Shown: positions 1-11,104, counted from the stretch's first letter. The stretch: DNA of 64,000 nt from Callorhinus ursinus (GCF_003265705.1 NW_020312867.1:8841228-8905227); one strand, 5' to 3'. Program-made: numbers and translations. Notes: generated by a model not told the origin, from the letters alone.

Positions 1-220
1 GGGGCGCCTGGGTGGCTCAGTTAGTTAAGCGTCTGCCTTCGGCTCGGGTCGTGATCCCAGGGTCCTGGGATCGAGCCCCGCATCGGGCCCCCTGCTCCGC
101 GGGAAGCCTGCTTCTCCCTTTCCCACTGCCCCCTGCTTGTGTTCCCTCTCTCGCTGTGTTTCTCTCTGTCAAATAAATAAATAAAATCTAAAAAAAAAAA
201 AAAAAAAATTAAAAAAAAAA
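1..220 (+). mobile_element. Can-SINE (SINEC, tRNA-Lys derived)
   Basis: The element starts at the window edge with ggggcgcctgggtggctcag, has box A and box B-like tRNA segments, a TC-rich stretch, aataaataaataaaatct and an A-rich tail to 220. The copy looks close to full length and young. Its 5' target-site duplication is outside the window. Confidence 0.95.
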
Positions 221-345
221 GAAAAGGCAAGACAGCATGAACCTGCCCCCGTTTCCCCACAGAAAAGGACATGGCATTTCCTACAGAGGACACAGCACGT
301 GCAAAGTCCTGGAGGTGTGAGCCAGCACTAGTCTCTGGCTCTTGC
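221..345 (-). mobile_element. L2 fragment, antisense (probable)
   Basis: The string cagcacgtgcaaagtcctgg resembles the reverse complement of the L2 3' region (consensus-like cagcaagtgcaaaggccctg). The SINE at 1-220 may have inserted into it. Confidence 0.45.
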
Positions 346-404
346 AATATTTTGGCCTTGGCATCTCTTTCACCATCTCTCAATCTGTCGGCCTGTGCCC
401 TTCC

Positions 405-580
405 AGAATACCTCAGCTCCCCAGGGATTCAGATTCTCTAAACTTCCTTCAAGCCTCAGTTTCTTCTTCAGCCAATAGATTTGATTATCCTGCCTCCTTA
501 GAGAGGGTTGGAGCGTGGTATTCCAAGCATGTAATGAGGTAGTGGACGTAAAGTGATATATAAACTGTGAAGTCCTGTGC
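405..580 (+). mobile_element. MIR fragment (probable)
   Basis: Agcctcagtttcttcttcag followed by attatcctgcctcc matches the MIR core in sense orientation. It is diverged and its edges are uncertain. Confidence 0.45.
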
Positions 581-589
581 ATCACAATG

Positions 590-800
590 ACTAAGTGCCC
601 TCTCTGTGCCAGGCATGTTCCTTATTCTTTAGAGATGCCATCTCACTGAGTCCACACAACGGCCGGCGGTGAATTATTCTTGTGCCATTTTGCAGATGGG
701 TACCAGAGAGGCGGGGTGACTTGTCCAAGGGCATCTGTCCCGGAACCAAACCCAAGAAGGCTGTTCATCTCCAAAGGTCGTGGAAGCTTCAGGGCCTCTC
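590..800 (-). mobile_element. MIR, antisense
   Basis: Ctgtgccaggcatgttcctt, then ccattttgcagatgggtacc and gtgacttgtccaagg, are in the order of a reverse-complemented MIR. Confidence 0.75.
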
Positions 801-1736
801 AACCCCTCAAGTACCAGGTCTGTGAGCTAGGAGACTTCCCGATTCCATGCGTACCAGGTGGCCAAGACAGGGCAGAGAGTCTGGTTTCATGATTTATTTG
901 AATTCCCACCCAATTGTTTGCCAAAGGGGGGTGGGGCGGTGGCTAGGAGCCTGAGCTGCCCAGTCACGGGGTGGACTTGTCTGACCGCCAGCCAATCCCG
1001 GCTGCCGGAGCTGGTGTTGGAAAGGCCCTGGCCCCATCTTGCCGGGACACTCTATCTTTGTCCCTGGACACAAAAGGGGCCTTGTCTTGGCCCAGTGGCG
1101 CTTATTCCACATGCTCCCGACTGCCCCAGCCCCTCTGCCTCAAGAAAGGCCCACTTTGTCGAGTCAAAAGACTAACTTGTTTCTTTTTCATCAAAACGTG
1201 TTGACTGACCTGGTTGATTTATCTTGGGAAAGTGGTGGGCGAGGGAGGGGAGTGAGATGACAGAGACCAGCAAAATCCAGAAGGCCGTGTAGTCTCGCCT
1301 GACTTGGGGGTGGGCACCCAACCCTCCCCTGGGACAGAGGGATAGCTGCATATGCTGAATCTGATCTCACGATCACAGACCGTCCCACAGCCTCGCTGGC
1401 TGCAGAGATGCCACCATTAGCTATTCATTTCTTTGGCTCCAACCTTGGAAGGCAGCAGAAAAGGAAAACTTCCTTTGAATGGGAGTGCTCTGCTATCGCA
1501 CCTGGGTGTGAATTCGTTTTCCTGAAAATCGGGGTGGGTCAATAGTAAGAGAGAGCAAACATCAGAGAGGGGCCCCTAGGAGCCGAGAAGGAGACCTAGG
1601 AAAGAGAAGAAGGGTACTACTCACGGACGAGGTGGGATTAAGTAAGGAAATATAAGTAGACTTCTTTTTTTGGTAATTTCCCCCCAAGATTAGTCCTTCT
1701 CTATCCACATCCACCAACACCTATTACTTGGTCTTT
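800..1736. other. Intergenic DNA, nothing recognised
   Basis: I see no exon, RNA gene or clear repeat here. The open frames on both strands are short, lack family resemblance and have no splice-site support. Confidence 0.6.
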
Positions 1737-1806
1737 TCATCCATCCATCCATCCATCCATCTATCCATCCATCCATCCATCCATCCATCCATCCATCCAT
1801 CCATCC
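1737..1806 (+). repeat. (CATC)n microsatellite
   Basis: About 17 tandem CATC units occur with a single CTAT interruption near 1761. It adjoins the 3' end of an antisense L2, whose natural TTCATTCATT-like terminus may have seeded the expansion. Confidence 0.97.
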
Positions 1807-1890
1807 AAGAAATAACTGTTGAGCACCTACTTTGTGCCAGAGCTTCTTTTAGGCACTGGGGCCACAATGGAGAATAAGACCTCTGCCTTT

Positions 1891-2102
1891 GGGGGGCGCC
1901 TGGGTGGCTCAGTCGTTAAGCGTCTGCCTTCAGCTCAGGTCATGGTCCCAGGGTCCTGGGATCAAGCCCCGCATCGGGCTCCCTGCTCCGCGGGAAGCCT
2001 GCTTCTCCCTCTCCTGCTCCCCCTGCTTGTGTTCCCTCTCTCGCTGTGTCTCTTGCTGTCAAATAAATAAATACAATCTTTTAAAAAACAAAACAAAAAA
2101 CC
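1891..2102 (+). mobile_element. Can-SINE inserted in L2
   Basis: This is a full-length carnivore SINE with A-rich tail, flanked by the direct repeat ctgcctttggg (1883-1893 and 2103-2113; the last bases may belong to the element). It splits the L2 at 1807-3060. Confidence 0.95.
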
Positions 2103-2131
2103 CTGCCTTTGGGAAGCTCCATTCTTGCGGC

Positions 2132-2149
2132 GGGGGGGGGGGGGGGGGG
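2132..2149 (+). repeat. Poly-G run (18 G)
   Basis: An uninterrupted run of G follows gcggc. Its length is likely polymorphic or error-prone. Confidence 0.9.
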
Positions 2150-2630
2150 CTGCATTGATAAACAAATAAAAAGAGAAGCGGAGAGAGTCACCAGGATGAA
2201 GCCGGGCCCCGGGGGAAAATAAGGCAGGCTAGCAGAGCAGAGAGCAGCTGGGGCTGGGTGGGGGCTGCCGGAGGGGGGATGTTTGCCCTGAGGTGGGGGG
2301 GATGGAAGGAACCCATCATGGGGATGCTGTGGGACAAGTGATCGAGTCAGAGGGAACAGCACATGGGAAGGCTCTGAGGTGGGACCAGCCTGGAATCTTC
2401 CAGATATACCGAGGAAGCCAACATGATTAGAACCAAGTTCAACGATGGGGAGGGTGGCTAGAGGAAGAACCAGAGGGGCAGGGGCCAGATCCAGAGGGGT
2501 GGTGGAACCTTAGTAATGCCTTAGACTTTGTGAGAGAGATAAGAATCTGTAGGAGTGTGTAAGGGGGTAACGTGATCTAATTTTTATTTTTTAAAAAAAC
2601 TCTGGTTGCTCTGTGAAAAATGACAGGGGC

Positions 2631-2714
2631 CTCCCTCTCATGTGCTCTCTCTGTCTCTCTCTCTCTCTCTCTCATTCTCACTCTCTCAAAATAAATAAAT
2701 AAATCTTTAAAAAA
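2631..2714 (+). mobile_element. 5'-truncated Can-SINE tail
   Basis: Only the TC-rich region and aaataaataaataaatcttt tail remain. It is preceded by aaaatgacaggggc (2617-2630), the same 14 bases that follow the next SINE at 2941-2954. Confidence 0.85.
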
Positions 2715-2940
2715 GGGGGGGGGCATCTGCGTGGCTCAGTTGGTTAAGCGACTGCCTTCGGCTCAGGTCATGATCCTGGAGTCCCGGGATCGAGTCCCGC
2801 ATCGAGCTCCCTGCTCGGCGAGGAACCTGCTTCTCCCTCTGGCCCTCCCCCCTCTCGTGTGCTCTCTCTGTCTCTGTCTCTGTCTCTCTCACTCTCACTC
2901 TCTCAAAATAAATAAATAAATCTTTAAAAAAAACAGAAGG
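2715..2940 (+). mobile_element. Can-SINE inserted in the tail of another SINE
   Basis: A complete SINE head (gcatctgcgtggctcagttg) through tail follows directly on the truncated SINE. It is flanked by A-rich aaatctttaaaaaa copies (2701-2714 and about 2919-2932), as expected if it targeted the older A-tail. Confidence 0.9.
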
Positions 2941-3094
2941 AAAATGACAGGGGCTCCTGCAGCCACCCAGGTGAGAGCTCTCAGGGGCTGGCCCCGCAGG
3001 GATGACCGCGGTGGGGAGAGAGTGGACGGAATTGAGATATATTTTTTAGAGCCAGGACACAGAATATGAACGAATGAATGAGCCCTTGAGGTGG

Positions 3095-3200
3095 AAGCTA
3101 GCAAATGTAGATTCTCACTCCTCTTCTGACACTGAGCATTTGACCCCAGGGAAACCCTTCCCCTCTTGGGCCTCAGTTTCCCCATTTACGAAGTGAGGGC
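3095..3200 (+). mobile_element. MIR fragment
   Basis: Gggcctcagtttccccattt acgaag is the most conserved MIR core in sense orientation. Confidence 0.65.
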
Positions 3201-3640
3201 CAAGGAGGCTGGAAGAGCAGACACCAAGGTCTCCGGCGGCAGAGGGCGGGAAGAGCCAGCGCCCGGTCCCTGAGCCCCTGACACTCTCAGAGACAGGGAC
3301 TGTGGTCCAGTTACTAATCTAGTCAGGCCCACTGGCCTGAGGGCAGCTGCAGAAACCTGGTGTTGATGCAGTGACTCACGTTGGGTCCTTCTGCTGTCGG
3401 CAGAAACTGGGCCAGCCTGGGGCCAGAGCCTTGCCCGTAGGCTCAGGGAGGCTGGCAGGATGCCCCCACACAGCTGGGGGAAGGGAGCAGGCTGCCAACC
3501 CTGGGCTTCCTGGGCCCCTCTGCCGACTGATGTTCCAGCCACTGGAGCCACAATACGTCCCCCCTGAGCCCAAGCTTGGCTCTGCCCAACCTCGGTGGGG
3601 CTAACAGGGGCTGGTGGGAGGAGAACAGGACCCACTGTGT
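3200..3640. other. Intergenic DNA, nothing recognised
   Basis: The stretch is GC-rich but CpG-poor. A 154-codon frame runs on the minus strand through 3186-3650, with no family similarity or splice structure, so it is not called. Confidence 0.55.
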
Positions 3641-3765
3641 GCCCACTCAATCCTCTCTCTGTCCAGGACTTGATGAAGGAGACATTACGACCCCCATTTT
3701 ATTGATGGAGAAACTGAGGCCCAGAAAGTCGTGGGTGGCAGAGCCCAGAGTCGTACTAGATTTGA
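3640..3765 (-). mobile_element. MIR, antisense
   Basis: Ccattttattgatggagaaa followed by ctgaggcccagaaag and ggcagagcccagagtcgt is a reverse-complemented MIR. Confidence 0.75.
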
Positions 3766-4140
3766 CGGATTCCTTGCGTTGCTCCCCTCGGCTTCCTAAG
3801 TATGGAGATAACAGAAGTGAAAGAGAAAGAAAAAGAAGGTAAGTATCTTTTAATACATAGAGAAACTCAAATTCACACCCTCATGCTTCACCAGGGCTGA
3901 GAACTTTCAAACCAAAGCTTCTTTTTACAGCCGAAGTATGGTCCTTTTGCAGTGTGGATAAGCCACTTGGCCATTGTTCACAGCTCTTTTGCTGCTCGTT
4001 TATTTATGCGTACACTCGGCATATATTTACTGACAGCATCCTAGGTGCCACGGAGGGGCAAGGAGGGGCACGCCACAATTAACGAAGAATGACTTGGTGC
4101 CCGTAGTCCCTAGGATGTCCTTCAGAGGGGGAGACAGAGT
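3765..4140. other. Intergenic DNA with a possible antisense L2 fragment
   Basis: Gcatatatttactgacagca with later tgcccgtagtccctagg (about 4018-4120) weakly resembles antisense L2. The rest is unassigned, with an AG-rich patch at 3815-3840. Confidence 0.35.
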
Positions 4141-4149
4141 AACAAACTT

Positions 4150-4320
4150 TTGGAGACGAGTCATTTTCTGACCCATGGCTTTGAGTAAGTTACCTCCTTC
4201 TCGGATCTTCAGTGTCCTCTGGTCTGAGTGGCTCCCTCGTGGGGTTGCAGGAAGGGTTGGAGAAGATACCGGCTGGTCCACAATAGGTGACCCTGAAATA
4301 TCAGTAGTTGCTGTGATCGT
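4150..4320 (+). mobile_element. MIR fragment
   Basis: Ttgagtaagttacctccttc, then cttcagtgtcctctggtctg and gggttgcaggaagggttgga, follow the sense MIR order. Confidence 0.55.
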
Positions 4321-4329
4321 TTGCAGTGA

Positions 4330-6190
4330 GTGACATCACCTCTAGAGCCTCGCGGTTGATGACTGTGTTAGCGCAGTGCACTGAGAAGCAGGCATCAAGA
4401 TTGGATTCGACAGGCAAGAGATTCTGGGACAGAGGGAGACTGAAGACAGAGAGAGGTCTCAGACTGTGATGACGCAGGTCTGACCGTTGGGGATGGAGAG
4501 TGGGCGAGAAGGTAGATCAGGGAGGAGGAGTCCCAGACAGCAGCCCAAGTCCAGGAAGGCTTCAGCCATGCTGATGGGGAGTCCTTGAGCCGAAGTCGTT
4601 GTTGGAGGAGTACTGCGGCTTTCCAGGATGGGCTGGCCTTGGTGTCCCCATCATGCACAGTCGAGGGCTGAGAGCAGCCCCCAGGAAGCGGGGGGCCCAG
4701 CTTGAGCAAGGTGGTGTAGTCCAAGGGGCAGCAGCTGGGGTTGTGGGTCAAACATGCCCCCAAAAGCAGGAGGGCTGAGTGGTGGGTGTTCGTAGCTGCC
4801 ACAGAAACCAGACTTGGCCCTGGCACCTGAGAGTCCCCAAATCCTCCACCAGCCCATCACAACCAGTTCCTGCAGCCTTCTGTGCCCTCGCTGAGCTGAG
4901 TTAACTGGCCAGGGGAACTATGGGGAGGGTGCTTGGCCAACGTCTAGAGACACACACTTCCCGGATAAGTTTTTAGATTGTACAAGATGGAAAATATGGG
5001 CACCAAACCAAATGAGGGTCCCTTTGGACCAGACACTGCTGATTTCAGGAAAGGGAAGTTAGAACCACTCTTGCAGCAAGACAATTCCAAAAATACACCA
5101 AGGAGACAGCTGCTGAGAGAGCCCTTGCTGTTCAGGGGAGGGGAACTCTGGGGAGGGGACCAACTCCATGGAAGGAAGGTCACTGGAGTGCCTGGGTCCC
5201 ACCCAGTCAGAAGGGTCTGAGGTTTCTAGGGAGATGTCCCTGCCCAGTGTGCGAACGGACCTTCTCACTCATCTGGCCCAACCCTCCTGTTACAAAGAGA
5301 GAGAAATGGAGACCTGAATGGGGACAAAAGCTGCACAAGAGTTACGAGTTGCTAAGAGTTATGAGCTGCTGAGCTGAGTCTTGAGCTGGGCTGAGTCCCC
5401 CACAGCCAAGTCTGGCCAGCATGGACCAAGAGTCTGCTACGGGAAGTGGGAGGGAGGTGGAGTGGGGGCAGACACCCAGAGAGGGAGACAGATGGGCCCA
5501 GAGAGGAGACAGGATGACATCCAGGAAAGGATGTGGAGACTCAGCAAAGGCTGAGGTTCAGAGAGAGGCAGGAGAGCTTAAGAAGGGGGTGGACAGTCCA
5601 AGGGGGATGCGGCTGAGAAGACAGGAGCCCTGACAGAGGGATGGGACCAGGAGGTACATGTCCGAGGGCTGGGTTCAGGCTCTGGGGTCTCACAGGGGTC
5701 CCAGACATGCTGGCCTCACCTCACACATCTATACTCCTGCCCACCTGCCCTGCCACCTGGAGCAGGAGGGACTGCCACTCTTGGGCATTAGTCAGCTCCT
5801 GGTGGTTAAGGAAGGAAGCCTCGGTAGCGCTCATGAAGAATGCATCTCCCAGTTTTGGGAGCCAAGGGCTGGGGTGCCCAGCATCTGGGCTCTAGCATGG
5901 GGTAGGGGTGGGGGAAAGGGGCACACAGGAGGGGTGGCCTGGAAAGGGCAGAAACCCTCACTCCCATGAGACTAGACTTCCTCCCACCTGGGACATTTGA
6001 AATGATAATAATAAGGACAAAGTTAGCCTTAGTAGACTTGTTTGTGAAATCATTACTCTTGCACAGGCCCAGATAGGTGAGGAGTGCTCTGGTCCCCACC
6101 CTGCCCAGGGGCTGTTCACATCCAGATGCACCATCTTCTGGGCCATGCGGAGGGCATGGCAAGTGCAGGCCTGCTCAGAAGAGTAGTCTG
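4330..6190. other. Intergenic DNA, nothing recognised
   Basis: Frames up to 179 codons occur on both strands, but none resembles a known protein or has consistent exon signals. A faint antisense-MIR-like stretch lies at about 5260-5340 (ccctcctgttacaaag). Purine-rich sequence fills 5420-5640. Confidence 0.55.
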
Positions 6191-6199
6191 TGTGCAGTT

Positions 6200-6345
6200 G
6201 CAAGCTGCAAGGGACCTCAGAGGTCCCGCACTCGACCCCACATTCCACTGAGCAGATGGGAGAGCAGAGGCTCTTGGAGAGCGGGGACAGTCCAAGGTCA
6301 CCCGGCAGGTTGCTCATGGCCCCTCTGCCTAGGCCAGGGCTAATT
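6200..6345 (-). mobile_element. MIR-class fragment, antisense (probable)
   Basis: Gacctcagaggtcccgcact, cagatgggagagcagaggct and ccaaggtcacccggcagg are spaced as in a reverse-complemented MIR-family element. Confidence 0.5.
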
Positions 6346-6644
6346 TCCGCAAGCCCACCGGTGCTTGAAGAGCCTGGCCCCCAGCAAAAGAGCAGAGAGC
6401 ATTCGCTGGTACTGACTTTGCCAGGCTGGTGTGAAGATGCATGCAATCCTCTGCAGTGCTTGGAGGCGGGCATCACCGTGGATCTCATCTCCGACATGAG
6501 GAAGTTGAAATGAGGTACCAGAGGCCGCAGAGCTGGAAACTGGTTGAACCAGGACTTGCATCTGGGCAGGCAGGCAGGCTCCAGGGCCCAGGCAGCGATG
6601 GAGCGGGCAGTTTGCCTCTTGTGAAGCAGGCACAGACAAGACTC

Positions 6645-6975
6645 GGGTAATAATAATGGTCGTTTATCGGAAGCTACCGTCCTTTGATACTTATAATGGC
6701 AGGTGCTGTGCTAAGTGCTCCATGTAAATGCATTCACTGACTCACTTGTGCATGCAATAAACATTGAGCAGCTGCTATCAGTCAGACACGAGGCATACAG
6801 CTGTCAAAAAGAGAGTCAGGATGCCTGCCTTCCTACAGCTTACATTCTAATCCTCACACGAGGTAGGTGTTTTTTATCTCCATGTTTAGAGGAGGCACAG
6901 AGACGTGGTGACACTTGCCCATGATCACATAACAGGGAGTGGCAAAGCCCACTTTTGAGGCTGAGGACTCGCCCT
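6645..6975 (-). mobile_element. MIR, antisense, interrupted by an L2 fragment
   Basis: Ggtgctgtgctaagtgctcc (from about 6700) and tctaatcctcacacgaggta (from 6846) are consecutive parts of a reverse MIR, but about 110 bases of antisense L2 separate them. The 3' side runs through gaggaggcacagagac and acttgcccatgatcac. Confidence 0.7.
6738..6848 (-). mobile_element. L2 3' fragment, antisense, within MIR
   Basis: Caataaacattgagcagctg, catacagctg and ccttcctacagcttacattc are the reverse complement of the L2 3' end. Confidence 0.65.
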
Positions 6976-7194
6976 TTGCTCTCAGGGACCCTTTTCCAGC
7001 AGCATCCCCAGAAGGGACTGGGGATGCCCACACTGGCCGTTTGTCCAGGGCTCAGACCCTTTCAGAGCCCCACCCTGCCTGCCTTGGCCTTGGTCCCCAA
7101 CTGGCAAATGGACTGATGGCCCAGGCCTCCTGAAGCTGTTGTGAGGATTCCTTCCTCCTGCCTCCCTTCTTTCCTATCACTAATTATGATGCCT

Positions 7195-7350
7195 CGTGAC
7201 ATTGTGCAGACATCAGAGTTTATGAAACCCCCTTTTCCTTCTCTGGAAGCTATTTTTACTCCATTGCACCGAAGAGAAAACCCAGGGGGCTCAGAGAGAT
7301 GAAATGATCCACCCGACTCTGTGACCTGATCAGAGTTGGAGCCCAGACGT
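7195..7350 (-). mobile_element. MIR fragment, antisense (probable)
   Basis: Tttttactccattgcaccga, aaaacccagggggctcagag and gagttggagcccagacgt follow the reverse MIR order with many changes. Confidence 0.5.
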
Positions 7351-7369
7351 GTGCTTCAAAGGGATCCCA

Positions 7370-8740
7370 GTCAGGGTCCCGGCAGGAGCAGCTGGAACCA
7401 CCCGGTTAGGTCTTTTGATTTGAGTTTAATAAAGGCATTATTTATAAGGGATTATGTATAGGGAAGCCGCTGACATCAGGAGACAGAGCGAGCCCCCGAC
7501 AGCAACAGTGGCCTTCAGTTGGCCAGTATGAGATGACCCTGCAGGGCGGGAGCTGGGGAAAAAATACCCCGACCTTACCCTCCTCCTTCCTCCCCTGTCC
7601 TGACAGTGCTCCCCATGGGCCCACACCCGAGAGCAGGCAAAGTCACTGACATGGTCCCCAAAGTCCAGCATCTCAGGACAGAGAAGCAGGGAGAAGAGTG
7701 GGGAGAGGATCCAGGAGGAAAACCACAAGATCTCCAGCCAAGGTCAAATGCATCCCCACGTGCAGAGGCAGGTTCCGTTACCTAGACCAGCAAGGTCACT
7801 AAGGAACGTGTAGTAGTCGGTGTGGCCAGGTCACGATGCGAAAACACACAACCCCCAGTCCTCAAGGCTTCGAACGGGGTGAACCAACGTAAGGCCTGCA
7901 ACCCAACCCTACAACCACGCTTTCACCAGGACATAGCGGCAGGTGCTCTTTCACGCATGCATCGTCCGCCGCAGAGTCGAGCGCCTGTGACCAGCCTACA
8001 GTACTCATTACCTGCCTGAGGAAGTTGCCCACACCTGGCTTAAAAACACAAAGGTGGGTTTCCTACTCCCGTTCACGTCCACCTCCAGCTGGCAGGGCCT
8101 CGGTCAGACACCCCCGCTGGCCAGCTCTCCCGAAAAGAGCCCACCAGTGTCCCTGGCAGGGGTGGGGAAAGCCAATGCTCACACCTCCCAAGGTGCCCAC
8201 CGGGAGGAGGCGCACCTCACTTGTGTGCCCAGGTCTTTGGCTAAGCCAAGCCCCGCAGCCATGCCTAACTTCAGGGGCAGGAAATAGATCCCCTCCATGT
8301 GCTGTAAACGAGGAGAACCGGAAATGGCCAGCAGGCAGCACCCCTGAGAACTGCGTTGTGTGCACGTGGCCAATGGTGTTGACATGAGGGGAGGGGGACG
8401 CCGTGTTTTGCAGTAAACCTCACCAGACTTCCTCATCGGCACAGGGCTCAGCTGAGCCAGGCAGGCTCAAGCCAAGGGGGTGGAGAAGCTGAAGAAAATG
8501 GACATGGCACCCCAGCCTTGCTCCCCGACTTTGTCGTAGCACCTGTGGCGTCAACAAGGGTGAGACCAGAGGATCTCTGGGTCCTTTCCTTAGGACGCAG
8601 CCTTGAATGGGTGTATGTGGGGAGGCTGGGGGGCTAACGGGGTCTTGGGCATAGACTCCCAGGAGCTCCCTTTTCTCCCATCAGGGACCAGAAGCTAGTC
8701 AAGGGCCCAAGAGGGCTTGGCTCAATTGCTGGTTTTGTGA
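7370..8740. other. Intergenic DNA, nothing recognised
   Basis: Tagtttgagtt-like sequence at 7410-7450 might be the edge of an old retroposon. Otherwise I see no gene or repeat. Frames at 8025-8440 overlap on both strands and are not supported. Confidence 0.5.
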
Positions 8741-8825
8741 GCGGTCACCTTCTAGCCATGGGGCGTCGGCAGGTCACTTCACGCCTCTGAGCCTCCGTTT
8801 TCTTGGCTGTAACCATCATGTGATC
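8740..8825 (+). mobile_element. MIR fragment
   Basis: Caggtcacttcacgcctctg followed by agcctccgttttcttggc is a sense MIR core. Confidence 0.55.
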
Positions 8826-8829
8826 ATCA

Positions 8830-9016
8830 TGTGGTTCTCAGGATGAGGTCCTGGGGTCCGCAGCCTCAGCACCCCAGGGAACTGATGAGCAATGCACATT
8901 CTCAGGCTGTGCCCCACATCCGCTAAATAGAAACCCCGGCCATGGGGCCCAGCTCTCTGGGTTTTAACAAGCCTCTCAGGTGACTGATGCTCGCTCAAGG
9001 GTGACAACCGCTGGAA
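8830..9016 (+). mobile_element. MER5A-like DNA transposon fragment (hAT-Charlie)
   Basis: Gtggttctcaggatgaggtc at one end, gggttttaacaagcctctca near the other, and a closing aaccgctgg follow the layout of this small non-autonomous element. Confidence 0.65.
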
Positions 9017-9189
9017 TAAAGTGAGGCTTAAACCGACAGAGATGTGCCAAGCCCGGGCACAAGCTTGCTTTGCCTGCAGGCTTCCCCACCTCCCTGAACA
9101 GCAACTCCATTCTTCCTCAAGCCAAAAAGCCCAGGGTCCTCCCAGATCAGGGTTCTCCTCCCCTGAGCCCGTGGCTGCAACTTTAGTTT

Positions 9190-9420
9190 CCATTAGGAGG
9201 GACAAACTCCCAGTTACAAGATAAATACATCACAGGGATGTAAAGTACAACGTAGGGAATATAGTCAATAATATTATAATAACGCTGTCCAGTGACAGAT
9301 GGTAACTAGACTGATGGCGAGCATTGCGTGATGTATATAAATGTCGAATCACGATGTTGGATACCTGAAGCGAATATAATATGGTGTATTAGCGATGCTC
9401 CAATTAAAAAACACGTGTCT
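9190..9420 (+). mobile_element. L1 (old, L1M class) 3' UTR end
   Basis: Gggaatatagtcaataatat, gatggtaactaga, gaatcacgatgttggatacc and ccaattaaaaaa are in the order of an old L1 3' end. The same type recurs at 43785-43955. Confidence 0.75.
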
Positions 9421-9429
9421 AAGGGTGCC

Positions 9430-10115
9430 CCTCGCTCACCGCCTCCTCCACTCCCGAGGCGCCAGCCTCCTGCGTCCTGCACTTACTGTAATAACTTTCC
9501 AGCCCACCTCTGCCCTCACCCCTGTTGTACCTCCTCACCCCTGCAGCCAGAGGATCCTCTTAAAAGCGAAATCAGATGATTCCACTCCTCCGCTCAGAAC
9601 CTCCAACGATTCCCATCTGACTGTGCTCTCCGCCAGGCCTGACTCCCACTGACCCCTGCCGCCCCCCTGCCAACACCCTCCCTTCTCTTGCTCTTCTGCA
9701 GCTCCTCCAACGTACCAGCCACGCTCCCACTCCCGGGGCCTAGGCTCCAGCCCTTTCCCAGGCCATACACCCTTCTCTGGGTGTCCACCCTCGCGCCGCG
9801 CACCCTCACCTCCGGATCCCCTTCAAAGGCAACCCCCTGAGAGAGGGCCCCTCTGGCACCACTGTGTGCCGTCCCCTCCTCCCCGCCTTTTTTTTTTTTT
9901 CTTTCCTCCATAGCTCTTACCACCACCTGACATACATCTTTATTGTTTCTCTGTTGATTGTCTGCCTCTTTCCGCTCGGATACGAGGTCCGTGAGGCCGG
10001 GACCACGGGTTTCGTTCTCTGCTGTCTCTACAATGCCTGAAATATTGACTGCAGAGAGCAGACCCTGAGCAAATGTTTGTCGAGCGCATGAATGAATAAA
10101 TAAGTGAATTTTTAA
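9430..10115 (+). mobile_element. L2 3' region, sense
   Basis: The copy runs from about 9480 through tagctcttaccaccacctga, tgtctgcctctttccgctcg and gtctctacaatgcctgaaat to the terminal gcatgaatgaataaataagt. A poly-T run (about 9888-9900) lies inside. Confidence 0.7.
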
Positions 10116-10309
10116 AAAACCAAATAGGTAAATGCCAGTTGCCCCTTCTGCTCCGACTGTCAGTGACTCCGCCCCGGGGCCCTCACTAGCCAGTTCAAGG
10201 CCACCCGATGGACACCCCCACCCCCGAGAGTGACACTGCAGAAAGATGTCCGGACTGGGGGCCTGGGCTCTGGTGCACTGCTCTGGGATCAGCAGGTCTG
10301 GGTCTCCAT

Positions 10310-10500
10310 CTCTGCTCTCCAGCTGTCTAGCCCTGAGACCCGGGGCCGATCACACCACCCCTCTGATCCTCAGTTTTCTCATCTCTAAAATGGGGATGTG
10401 ATAATAATGTGTGCCTTACAGCTTCCGGGCCTGCTGCAAGGACTTCGTAATGAATACAATGTGAAGGGACCTACCAGGCACACAGTACATGAGAACTACT
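10310..10500 (+). mobile_element. MIR
   Basis: Tcctcagttttctcatctct aaaatggggatgtgataata and accaggcacacagtac run through the central and 3' parts of MIR. Confidence 0.8.
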
Positions 10501-10589
10501 ACCACAATTATTGCTGTGGTTTTGTTTTCTTCTCAATTTTGCCAGTGGCCCGAGATATTTGGGCAGCGGCAGGGGGAGGGGTTATTAAT

Positions 10590-10705
10590 AAGATACCTGG
10601 CTTTGAACCCTAGCAGCTGCTACCTCGCTGTGTGACTTTGCACAAGTCACTAGCCCTCTCTGGGCCGCCAGTTCCCCGTCTGAAGAATGGGAGTATGGGG
10701 TGTGG
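10590..10705 (+). mobile_element. MIR
   Basis: Ggctttgaaccctagcagct, ctgtgtgactttgcacaagt and cactagccctctctgggccg represent the MIR 5' half, in the same orientation as its neighbour. Confidence 0.75.
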
Positions 10706-10954
10706 AAGGAAACGGTCCCTGTGGTCCTTGTAGCTTGCCACCGCCCCCTTCCGGAGGACCAGACCCACACTCTCAGATCCCTCTCTGTGTGGCGCACACC
10801 AAGGAGGTCCCTTGCAGCCCCCCCCCCCCCGCCACCTTCTGCACTGGTGTCATGGGGGAGGGCTGGGAGGAGCCCTGCCTGGGGCAAGAGCAGTATGAAG
10901 TTGGGGCTAAGAGAGCCCCACGTCCAGATCTGAACTGGAGCTCCACCTCCGGGA

Positions 10955-11100
10955 GCTATGCAACTTGCAGCGAGGGGGTTCAGCCTCTTGTGCCTTGGTG
11001 CCCTCATCTGGAAAATGGGAATAATCATAACGTGTGAGAATGAAGTGAATTGTTATGTGCAAAGCATTTAGACAAGTGCTTGACACAGAATACCATTATT
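10955..11100 (+). mobile_element. MIR
   Basis: Gccctcatctggaaaatggg, then aataatcataacgtgtgaga and agtgcttgacacagaatacc, are the MIR core and 3' end. It meets the antisense MIR that follows. Confidence 0.75.
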
Positions 11101-11104
11101 TATT

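Larger units (their letters stand above)
1807..3060 (-). mobile_element. Long antisense L2, interrupted by two SINE insertions
   Basis: Tgttgagcacctactttgtg, aggcactggggccacaatgg, aacgtgatctaa, ctctggttgctctgtg and attttttagagccagga follow the order of a reverse-complemented L2 3' region. Can-SINEs interrupt it at 1891-2102 and at 2631-2940, and the L2 resumes after each. It is an old, strongly diverged copy. Confidence 0.75.

Noticed and set aside
1..75. A possible tRNA gene at the window start.
   Set aside because: The tRNA-like head with box A and box B belongs to a Can-SINE with the characteristic tail, and it lacks a proper tRNA 3' half. The same holds for the other SINE heads.
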